NCBI GenBank assembly: GCA_934663885.1
Contig: CAKUKW010000127.1
Location: forward strand, 1 to 6,081
Direction of reading: 5' to 3'
Origin: an uncultured Tidjanibacter sp.
GTDB taxonomy: Bacteria; Bacteroidota; Bacteroidia; Bacteroidales; Rikenellaceae
DNA length: 6,081 nt
Shown here: positions 1 through 5,642 of the stretch, in pieces
Layout of the letters: each line of letters opens with the position of its first letter
How positions within the stretch are numbered: position 1 is the stretch's first letter
The notes under the pieces: generated by a model
The model's database searches: none
What the model saw: the letters and a program-made list of their open reading frames with translations, nothing else
What the model was told of the DNA's origin: nothing
Translations under genes and position numbers: made by a program

Positions 1-575
1 GTTATGATGTTCGGCAAAGTCGTAGGTAAAACCACTCTTCGGATAGTTTGCAGTTTCGTCGCCCCCAATGCGAGGCTTCCGGTGCGAAACGAGTCGGGGA
101 CCGCTTTCAGGGCCTCCTCGGTTGTGCGAATCACGAGCGGCAGTACGAGAAGGCCGAGAGTGAACGATCCCGCGATTATGGAGTCTCCCCAGCCCAGCGA
201 GTTGACGAAAAGCGCCATGCCGAAAAGCCCGAAGATTATTGACGGAATACTTCCGAGGTTATTGGTCATCACCCGGATAAATTTGACTGTTTTCCCGTTG
301 CCGGCGTATTCGGTGGTATATATAGCGGACATGACACCGATGGGAAAGGCGACGATCATACTACCCAGGATCAGGCAGCATGTTCCCACTATGGCAGGAA
401 AAATACCTCCTGCAGTCATGCCGTCGGAAGGGGCTGTCGTAAGGAATTCCCAGTTTATGACCCCGACGCCGTTCCACACGATGAATCCGAGGATCCAAAG
501 CAGTATGGCCACTACGATAAGACCCAGTATACGGAATATCCAGAACGCCACGCGTTGATTTGTCTTTTTACTCAT
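1..575 (-). CDS. pstA: Phosphate ABC transporter permease PstA (3' end beyond window)
   Basis: One of the two inner-membrane permeases of the high-affinity PstSCAB phosphate importer; it pairs with PstC to form the channel driven by the ATPase PstB. The visible 191 residues start at ATG 573-575, a start supported by the ATGA overlap with the pstC stop. A hydrophobic segment at about residues 12-34 is the first membrane span. The periplasmic stretch 35-55 is short, and further spans lie at about 58-88 and 105-126. The MetI-type permease 'EAA' loop, which contacts PstB, is visible at about residues 153-184 (EEALKAVP, then SLALGATKLQTIRRVVLP). PstA proteins are usually about 280-300 aa, so roughly the last third lies beyond the left edge. 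No break is seen. Translational coupling to pstC is likely. The call rests on family motifs plus the position after pstS and pstC. Confidence 0.95.
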   Translation of the reverse strand, partial: MSKKTNQRVAFWIFRILGLIVVAILLWILGFIVWNGVGVINWEFLTTAPSDGMTAGGIFPAIVGTCCLILGSMIVAFPIGVMSAIYTTEYAGNGKTVKFIRVMTNNLGSIPSIIFGLFGMALFVNSLGWGDSIIAGSFTLGLLVLPLVIRTTEEALKAVPDSFRTGSLALGATKLQTIRRVVLPTTLPNII

Positions 576-1780
576 AATCCTTTGTTGTGCTGCCGTTTGG
601 AAATTGCTTCGGCGGTAATGCTTATGATCATGGTTATAAGAAACAGGATGCAGCCTAGAAGAAAGAGTGACTGGTAGTGGGCTCCACCGGCGGGAGCCTC
701 GCCCAGCTCGGCCGCTATGGTCGCCGGTATTGTACGGACAGGCTCGAAAAGCGTACGGGGCATCACCGCAGCGTTTCCCGTGACCATAAGTACGGCCATG
801 GTTTCCCCTATCGCACGCCCGATACCGAGTACCACGGCTGCCGAGATTCCCGACGAGGCATAGGGTACGATAACTTTGTAGATAGTCTGCCAGTGTGTAG
901 CCCCGAGTGCAAGACTGGCCTCCCGCATGGCGCGCGGCGTATTGCGCATCGCATCTTCGGCTACGCTAATAATGGTAGGAAGCGCCATTATGGCCAGTAT
1001 TACACTGCCCGTGAATCCCGTTTCGCCGACCGGAAGACCGAACGCTTTCTGTACCAAGGGGACAATAACTACCAGCCCGAAGAAACCGTAGACTACCGAC
1101 GGTATTCCGGCAAGCAGCTCTATAGACGGCTTGAGCACCTTGCGCACCTTTTCGCCGGCCAATTCAGAGAGATAGATGGCTACACCGACTCCCAGCGGGA
1201 GTGCGATAAGTATTGCGGACAGCGAAACCCACAGCGTACCCAGGATAAGCGGCAGGACCCCGAACCGAGGAGCCGGAGTCGCGGTGGGCATCCAATGCCG
1301 CCCGCCGAAAAAGTCCCTGGGTGTGATGTTACCGCTTCGCAGTACTTTTACCCCCGGTTGTCCTTCCGGAAGGTACTGGTTGGGCAGGAATGCGACAATG
1401 CCCGGCTCCGCCGCTATGGACTCCCCGAGTTTTTCGGGGAGTAGTTCGTAATCCTCGCCCAACTCTTCGTCAGAATAATATGAAAATATCTGTTCGAAAC
1501 GGAAGGGGGAAATCTCCATATCGGGGCCTCCCGCCTCCTGCCAGTTTACTATTTCGCCGTCGAAAATCTCTTTGATCTGTGTAGGGTCGAGGTATGTCAC
1601 CCCATTGGCCGAGTTTACGCACAGGGAGTAACCGTTTTCCACCGCGGGGCTTTTGAACAGTCCGAAGCCTTCCCTGAACAGGAATACAACGATCAGCAGG
1701 ATAACGAGCGTCGTTATTGCCCCGCTGACCGTGAATAGAGTCTCGACGATCCGTTCGGATATGCGTCTTAATCGTTTCAT
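572..1780 (-). CDS. pstC: Phosphate ABC transporter permease PstC, long form with PstS-like periplasmic loop
   Basis: Inner-membrane permease of the PstSCAB phosphate importer, 402 aa against about 300-320 aa for typical PstC (E. coli type). Membrane span 1 is at residues 17-36. A large periplasmic insertion at about 40-170 precedes a standard MetI-type permease domain with spans near 174-203, 222-245, 256-275, 311-335 and 371-392. The EAA loop is at about 286-307 (REASLALGATHWQTI, ending in IVP). 'GRAIGETMAV' (321-330) is a typical PstC motif. The insertion is not random: residues 52-93 align without gaps to residues 102-143 of the neighbouring PstS (for example EIFDGEIVNW against GIFTGKVTNW, and GGPDMEI against GGEDMKI). 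The PstS phosphate-loop residues that follow (SRETSSGT) are absent. The stop TGA 572-574 overlaps the pstA start. The ATG lies only 11 nt after a strong stem-loop. Identity as PstC is very secure; the role of the loop is unknown. Confidence 0.97.
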   Translation of the reverse strand: MKRLRRISERIVETLFTVSGAITTLVILLIVVFLFREGFGLFKSPAVENGYSLCVNSANGVTYLDPTQIKEIFDGEIVNWQEAGGPDMEISPFRFEQIFSYYSDEELGEDYELLPEKLGESIAAEPGIVAFLPNQYLPEGQPGVKVLRSGNITPRDFFGGRHWMPTATPAPRFGVLPLILGTLWVSLSAILIALPLGVGVAIYLSELAGEKVRKVLKPSIELLAGIPSVVYGFFGLVVIVPLVQKAFGLPVGETGFTGSVILAIMALPTIISVAEDAMRNTPRAMREASLALGATHWQTIYKVIVPYASSGISAAVVLGIGRAIGETMAVLMVTGNAAVMPRTLFEPVRTIPATIAAELGEAPAGGAHYQSLFLLGCILFLITMIISITAEAISKRQHNKGL

Positions 1781-1791
1781 TCGTAATATGC

Positions 1792-1818
1792 GGCCGGCAG
1801 GAAAAATGCCTGCCGGCC
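1792..1818 (-). promoter_or_regulatory. Stem-loop between pstS and pstC
   Basis: A perfect 10-bp GC-rich inverted repeat (GGCCGGCAGG / CCTGCCGGCC) with a 7-nt loop sits in the 52-bp pstS-pstC gap, 14 nt after the pstS stop and 11 nt before the pstC ATG. In the transcribed direction the stem is followed by GCATATTACGA, with no T run, so it is not a normal intrinsic terminator. By analogy with other binding-protein transporter operons, such an element could protect the 3' end of pstS mRNA from decay, or limit ribosome entry at pstC. Either would give more PstS than permease. The structure is read directly from the sequence; its function is inference. Confidence 0.7.
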
Positions 1819-1832
1819 TGTTCGCATGGGAA

Positions 1833-2648
1833 TTATTGTTTTACAGGAATGAATCCGATTTCGCCGACTATCTGCTGGCCCGCCGGCGAGAGTACGTAGT
1901 CGATAAAAGATTTCACTTTCGCCTCAAAAGCCGCCTCATAGTAATAATAAAGCGCGCGTACAATCGGGTAAGTTTCGTTTTTCGCATTCTCAACAGAGGG
2001 TGCGGTAAAGGTTTTGCCGTTATCATAAGATACATGTATTGGTTTGACACTGTTATTCAAATATGCGAGGCCTATATATCCGATGCCTCCTTTGGTCTGG
2101 CTGATAGACTGCACGATGGCGCCTGTGGCGGGCATGCTCATGATGCCGTTCATGTAGTTCTTGTTCTTGAGTACGCTTTCCTTGAAGAATTCGTAAGTAC
2201 CCGAAGAGGTTTCGCGCGAATACGGCACTATTTTCATGTCCTCGCCGCCCACTTCTTTCCAGTTGGTGACCTTTCCGGTAAATATGCCTTCTAACTGTTC
2301 ACGGGTAAGGTTCGTGACTTTGTTCTCCGGATTGACAACTATGGCAAGCGCGTCATAGGCTATAACCACTTCCTTAGCCGTTTTTCCGTCTTTCTGTAAC
2401 TTCTGCTTTTCGTCGAACTTGATGCGGCGCGATGCCTGTGCGATGTCGGTCGTGCCCTCGAGCAGTGCGGAGATGCCAACACCGCTGCCTCCTCCGGTAA
2501 CCGTGACCATCGCCGAAGGATTTGCTTTCAGGTAGCTTTCGGCCGCTTTCTGCGAAAGCGGGAGGACGGTGTCGGAACCTTTGATCTTCTGTGCGCTTGC
2601 GCTCAACGCCGTGAGCAGGATTACTGTGGTAAGAATGATCTTTTTCAT
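1833..2648 (-). CDS. pstS: Periplasmic phosphate-binding protein PstS
   Basis: Substrate-binding protein that captures inorganic phosphate in the periplasm and delivers it to PstC/PstA. It has 271 aa, on the short side (E. coli PstS is about 346 aa). A Sec signal peptide (MKKIILTTVILLTALSASAQ) is probably cleaved after A19; there is no lipobox cysteine, so it should be soluble. The phosphate-binding motifs of the family are all recognisable: GSDT at 24-27 just after the signal peptide, GGGSGVG at 52-58, DIAQASR at 68-74, and SRETSSGT at 144-151. Domain 2 contains LTREQLEGIFTGKVTNW (114-130). The start is ATG 2646-2648 with an A-rich leader (AAGAAAAA) and no Shine-Dalgarno. It lies 52 bp after the porin gene with no evident promoter or terminator between them, so both are probably on one transcript. 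It is followed by a stem-loop, then pstC. Confidence 0.96.
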   Translation of the reverse strand: MKKIILTTVILLTALSASAQKIKGSDTVLPLSQKAAESYLKANPSAMVTVTGGGSGVGISALLEGTTDIAQASRRIKFDEKQKLQKDGKTAKEVVIAYDALAIVVNPENKVTNLTREQLEGIFTGKVTNWKEVGGEDMKIVPYSRETSSGTYEFFKESVLKNKNYMNGIMSMPATGAIVQSISQTKGGIGYIGLAYLNNSVKPIHVSYDNGKTFTAPSVENAKNETYPIVRALYYYYEAAFEAKVKSFIDYVLSPAGQQIVGEIGFIPVKQ

Positions 2649-2700
2649 TTTTTCTTAAGTTTTATCGGTTGATTATTGTGTTTTCGTTCGTGCCCGCCGT

Positions 2701-3972
2701 TTAAAATTTATATTGCAGGCGGAGGGTGAATACATCGTTGTTGAGATCCTTGTTCATCCCTTCGATCCCCGTACTCTGCTCGTTGCGGTTAATCTCATAA
2801 AAAGCCTGGAGGCGCAGCGCGCTGTTAATATGCCACAGAAGCCCGAACCCCAAAGTGTTCTGCGCGAGGTCGGCCTTCTTAAATCCTTTACCGGAATCCA
2901 CTCCGTTTCCTGAGACTTTTGTATTGGGATCGTAAGAGTCGTACTTTAGTACTGCAGAGAAAGGAGTGCGCCCGATGTCCTGCACGAGAATCACGTACCA
3001 ACCGCTGAAATCGCGGATGTAAGTATCGGTGCCGGGATCCGGGAAAGAGGAGTAATTGGGGCTCTTGGTGGATTTATCCGTGCCTGGCTGCTGTCCGAAA
3101 AGGTATTCACCCCTTAATTGGGTCAGGCCCAGCCCGCTTTTTATGGAAAATTGCGCATCGAAACCAAAATATTCGCGTTTCGCGTGTCCCCCTTTGTTAG
3201 CTTCGGCGTCGTTCAGTACGAAGGAGCCTCCTTTTTCAGTGTAGACATTGTTGTTCGTCTGGTATACCTTGCCGTTATAGTATGAAGCGCCGAGGCCGAA
3301 AGAAACGGCGCGTACGGTTTTTGCCAGCGAAAGGTGGCCTATGAAATCTTTTTTATTGTCGGTATCCAGCTGTATGCCGTTTCCTGCGAAAAGTCCCGCT
3401 TCGAGTTTGAGTATACTCCAGGACGATTTATTCGGCGCCTGGAATATTAGCATGGCGCCCAAGTCGCGCTCATCGGGGAAAAGGGTCTGGAAAACTGTTG
3501 AGCGCTCCGGGGATTCGCGCCTCGATGAAGAATAACTTATCTCGTTGCCGAACGGACGGTCGAATATACCTCCGCGCAGGGAGAACGCTCCCAGCCACGG
3601 GTCTTTTATATTAAGGTAGGCGTCTTTGAATTTTACCCCTTTCTCGGTAATGTCGAGCTGGAAAACGGCCGAACCGATCTTTTCTTCGTATACGAATTTA
3701 AGGCGCCCGCGGCGGATACCGAAACGGTTAAATGAGTCCGAAGAATTCTCGTTTCCTGAACCTACTTTCAACGAAGCGGCTTCTTCTCCCCATTGCCACT
3801 GGGTTTGAATATACCCCGAAACTTTCAGTTTTTTCTGTTTGGCAATCTCCGCATCCAGTTTTTCGGTACGTTTTTCGAGCTCCGCGAGTTGCCCGGGTTT
3901 TGTTTCCTGTGCGGATGCCGTCAGGCCGAATGCTATCAGGCCGCACATTAACATAGTAGTTTTTTTTCCCAT
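2701..3972 (-). CDS. Phosphate-selective porin, OprO/OprP family
   Basis: Predicted outer-membrane beta-barrel of 423 aa, about the size of OprO/OprP porins, which form anion/phosphate-selective channels. A signal peptide at 1-21 ends in TASA|Q. A short charged heptad-like segment follows (about 28-48, QLAELEKRTEKLDAEIAKQK), a possible periplasmic coiled coil. From residue 50 on there are alternating aromatic/polar strands (KVSGYIQTQWQW first) through the family-typical 'GIRRGRLKF' (about 86-94). The protein ends in FTLRLQYKF, a C-terminal aromatic residue as expected for a BAM assembly signal. It lies directly upstream of pstS in the same direction, which fits phosphate entry across the outer membrane ahead of PstS capture. 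The start codon is followed by an 8-A run in codons 2-5. The family is assigned from overall pattern and context; true selectivity cannot be read from the sequence. Confidence 0.88.
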   Translation of the reverse strand: MGKKTTMLMCGLIAFGLTASAQETKPGQLAELEKRTEKLDAEIAKQKKLKVSGYIQTQWQWGEEAASLKVGSGNENSSDSFNRFGIRRGRLKFVYEEKIGSAVFQLDITEKGVKFKDAYLNIKDPWLGAFSLRGGIFDRPFGNEISYSSSRRESPERSTVFQTLFPDERDLGAMLIFQAPNKSSWSILKLEAGLFAGNGIQLDTDNKKDFIGHLSLAKTVRAVSFGLGASYYNGKVYQTNNNVYTEKGGSFVLNDAEANKGGHAKREYFGFDAQFSIKSGLGLTQLRGEYLFGQQPGTDKSTKSPNYSSFPDPGTDTYIRDFSGWYVILVQDIGRTPFSAVLKYDSYDPNTKVSGNGVDSGKGFKKADLAQNTLGFGLLWHINSALRLQAFYEINRNEQSTGIEGMNKDLNNDVFTLRLQYKF

Positions 3973-4001
3973 AATTGTTTTTTATAGTCTGATTACGGGG
4001 A

Positions 4002-4009
4002 CAAAACTA
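4002..4009 (-). promoter_or_regulatory. Promoter -7 element candidate for porin-pst operon
   Basis: TAGTTTTG matches the Bacteroidota primary-sigma -7 consensus TAnnTTTG exactly and lies 29 bp before the porin ATG, giving a leader of about 20-25 nt. No TTTG-like -33 element is found 19-21 bp upstream, which suggests the promoter depends on an activator. The 11-bp-spaced repeat array ends 10 bp upstream. The match is read from the sequence; activity is inferred. Confidence 0.55.
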
Positions 4010-4010
4010 C

Positions 4011-4030
4011 CGGACGGGATTTACCGTCCG
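4011..4030. repeat. Inverted repeat upstream of porin (7-bp arms)
   Basis: CGGACGG at 4011-4017 pairs with CCGTCCG at 4024-4030 around a 6-nt loop. It lies between the Pho-box-like units and the -7 candidate and partly overlaps the fourth unit. There is no T run after it on either strand, so it is a poor terminator for the upstream repair genes. It could be an operator or a chance palindrome. Confidence 0.4.
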
Positions 4031-4059
4031 TTTAAGATAGTGTTACAAAAAAATTACAT
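4020..4059 (-). promoter_or_regulatory. Pho-box-like array, four 7-mers on an 11-bp period
   Basis: In the transcribed direction the units are ATGTAAT (4059-4053), TTGTAAC (4048-4042), TCTTAAA (4037-4031) and CGGTAAA (4026-4020), each separated by 4 bp. All four have TAA at the same place, an exact 11-bp period. PhoB-type boxes in Proteobacteria are 7-mers like CTGTCAT with a 4-bp AT-rich spacer; unit 1 matches that at 5 of 7 positions, while units 3 and 4 are weak. The array stops 10 bp before the TAGTTTTG element, the spacing expected of a bound activator standing in for a poor upstream promoter element. The sequence pattern is certain; PhoB binding is inference. Confidence 0.45.
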
Positions 4060-4101
4060 TATGAAACCGGATTGGAAGTAAACAACTATGTGTAATTTAT
4101 G

Positions 4102-4941
4102 CTACCGTTTGGCGGATTCCCAACCGATGATGGCGTTTTTCCTATCTTCACCGTAACGGTAATTGCCGATTATACCCGAAGCCTGGATAACACGGTGGCA
4201 GGGAATCAATAATACGACGGGATTGTTACCCACGGCAGTTCCGACTGCCCTTTGCGCTCCGGGGTGCCCTGCTTTCAGGGAAAGGTCGGAGTAAGTGGTC
4301 AGACCTCCCGGCGGTATCTTGAGCAAGGTTTCCCATACCTTCAACTGGAAATCCGTGCCTTTAAGGTGTAGTTTTATTTCTTCGTGATTGCTCCAGTCCC
4401 CCGCGAAAACCGACAGGGCCTTCTGTTGGTTCAGGTCGGAAAACTGCCTGTAACGGGCGTTCGGAAAAGATATTTTCATCCTTTCCAGCGCCGCCGTGTC
4501 GTTCCCGTCCGTGAAGGCCATGTGACATAAGCCTTTTTCCGTAGAGCCGACAATCACCGTTCCGAAAGGGGTGTCGGCAAACGAATAATTAATGGTAAGT
4601 GATACCCCGCCGTTCTTGTATTCGCCCGGGGTCATGCCCTCTATGTTTATGAACAGGTCATGCAGGCGGCTCGTAGTCGACAATCCCACCTCACCGGCCG
4701 TGTCGAACAGGGTGGCGCGGGTTTCTTTCAGTATCTTTTTCGCATGTTCCACACTAAGATAGCTGGCGAATTGCTTGGGGGTAATACCCACCCACTCGCG
4801 GAACATCCGTTGGAAATGGTATTGGCTGAGATGAACATGCTCCGCCACCTTCCCGAGTCCGGGCTGGCTGCGGTAATTCTTTATCAGGAATCCGATAGCA
4901 GCCTCTATCCTGTCGCTGTCCGTTTCGCGCTGTGTCTTCAT
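4102..4941 (-). CDS. ada: AraC-type regulator fused to O6-alkylguanine-DNA alkyltransferase (Ada-like, no zinc sensor domain)
   Basis: Fusion of 279 aa. Residues about 10-108 are an AraC-type double helix-turn-helix: first unit near LSQYHFQRMF and GITPKQF, second near VGLSTTSRLHDLF and GMTPGEY. Residues about 115-279 are an alkyltransferase like the C-terminal half of E. coli Ada. Key residues are present: Y217, arginine finger R231 (RAVGTA), hinge N240 (NNP), active-site P247-C248-H249-R250, and E275 for the Glu-His-Cys relay. It should move alkyl groups from O6-alkylguanine to C248 in a suicide reaction and may act as a regulator. The N-terminal zinc/methylphosphotriester domain of E. coli Ada is absent, so the ada symbol is loose. 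ATG 4939-4941 is preferred over the in-frame ATG at 4989. It gives an ATGA overlap with the preceding gene's stop, and the 16 residues otherwise added overlap that gene and look unlike a domain. Confidence 0.92.
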   Translation of the reverse strand: MKTQRETDSDRIEAAIGFLIKNYRSQPGLGKVAEHVHLSQYHFQRMFREWVGITPKQFASYLSVEHAKKILKETRATLFDTAGEVGLSTTSRLHDLFINIEGMTPGEYKNGGVSLTINYSFADTPFGTVIVGSTEKGLCHMAFTDGNDTAALERMKISFPNARYRQFSDLNQQKALSVFAGDWSNHEEIKLHLKGTDFQLKVWETLLKIPPGGLTTYSDLSLKAGHPGAQRAVGTAVGNNPVVLLIPCHRVIQASGIIGNYRYGEDRKNAIIGWESAKR

Positions 4942-5582
4942 CGGTGTAATTCGTAAACGAGAAGCTGTTTTTTGATGCCGTCTCCCCAATGGTAGCCGCG
5001 GATATCCCCGTCACTTTTAACAACCCGGTGGCATGGTATAATATAGCTTACGGGGTTTGCACCCACGGCGGTTCCTGCCGCCCGCGCATAGCCCCGGTTG
5101 CCCGTGAGGGAGCCGTAGGTAGCCACACATCCTTCGGGTATACGTACCAGTTCCTTCCATATTCCGACCTGAAAATCGGAGCCTCTCAGGTGAAGCGGAA
5201 TGACCTGCCCGCGGATACCGTTGCAGTATCCGGAGGCCAACTTGTGGAGCTCATCGGCTGTTTCCTCCATTGGTTGTAGCGGAAACCTACTGAGGAAATC
5301 TTTCATATTATCGGCGTCACTATTGCCGATGAACCCTAAAAAGCATAACCCTTTAGTCGTGGAGGCAATCAGTATCCTGCCTATCATAGTGTCATGGAAA
5401 GAATATCGTACCGTTTCATGTATATCTTCCGGCTCCCAATCGATAAAACGAAGATCGACAGGAGATTCGTCAAAATTACTTAACGGCGCGATACGTTGCA
5501 GGATAGCCTTTTTTCCCAGCGTCCGCATTTCGAAGAAGGGATCTTCCAAAAGCCCGTTTATTTTGTCGAATGGAATTTTCAT
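4938..5582 (-). CDS. Methylated-DNA-[protein]-cysteine S-methyltransferase (MGMT/Ogt-like), second paralogue
   Basis: A stand-alone-type alkyltransferase of 214 aa, cytoplasmic, repairing O6-alkylguanine in DNA by transfer to its own cysteine. The N-terminal alkyltransferase subdomain begins at about residue 57 (VRYSFHDTMIGRILIAS, parallel to NYSFADTPFGTVIVGS in the fusion protein). The catalytic domain starts at about 131 (HLRGSDFQVGIW) with Y156, arginine finger R167 (ARAAGTAV), N176, P183-C184-H185-R186 and E211. Residues 1-56 are an extension that I do not recognise and that stand-alone enzymes of about 160-180 aa lack. The segment between Y156 and R167 is three residues shorter than in the fusion protein, trimming the helix before the DNA-recognition helix. 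Its stop overlaps the start of the AraC fusion gene by ATGA, indicating co-translation. It lies 60 bp after the third paralogue, and a weak promoter candidate is in that gap. Confidence 0.93.
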   Translation of the reverse strand: MKIPFDKINGLLEDPFFEMRTLGKKAILQRIAPLSNFDESPVDLRFIDWEPEDIHETVRYSFHDTMIGRILIASTTKGLCFLGFIGNSDADNMKDFLSRFPLQPMEETADELHKLASGYCNGIRGQVIPLHLRGSDFQVGIWKELVRIPEGCVATYGSLTGNRGYARAAGTAVGANPVSYIIPCHRVVKSDGDIRGYHWGDGIKKQLLVYELHR

Positions 5583-5599
5583 GCCTGTAATTTATACGG

Positions 5600-5630
5600 C
5601 AAAGTAAGGATATTATTGGCAATATTGAAA
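5600..5630 (-). promoter_or_regulatory. Weak promoter candidate before second alkyltransferase gene
   Basis: TTACTTTG (5607-5600) resembles the Bacteroidota -7 element TAnnTTTG with one mismatch and is followed by CC. TTTC (5630-5627) lies 19 bp upstream and fits the -33 TTTG with one mismatch. It would give a leader of roughly 10-15 nt before ATG 5582. The spacing is right but both halves are imperfect, so read-through from the upstream paralogue is equally possible. Confidence 0.3.
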
Positions 5631-5642
5631 TCCGGATCTTGC

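Noticed and set aside
4..558. Long open frame of 184 codons on the plus strand
   Set aside because: It is the antisense of pstA, whose minus-strand translation has clear permease motifs; the plus-strand product has no recognisable features.
1421..1441. Perfect 8-bp hairpin CTCCCCGA / TCGGGGAG
   Set aside because: It is inside the pstC coding region (LPEKLGE), lacks a T run on either strand and is probably a by-product of codon choice.
677..1444. Plus-strand open frame of 255 codons
   Set aside because: It lies wholly opposite pstC, is rich in Arg, Gly and Tyr as expected of a shadow frame, and has no membrane or domain features.
1653..2294. Plus-strand open frame of 213 codons spanning pstC and pstS
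   Set aside because: It crosses the hairpin gap and two well-supported minus-strand genes; nothing in its translation suggests a protein family.
2649..2700. Possible separate promoter for pstS in the gap after the porin
   Set aside because: No TAnnTTTG or TTTG pair with usable spacing and no hairpin were found; co-transcription with the porin is the simpler reading.
4942..4989. Extended start (ATG 4989) for the AraC fusion, adding 16 residues
   Set aside because: The extension overlaps the alkyltransferase gene upstream; ATG 4941 gives the common ATGA coupling and begins just before the AraC domain.
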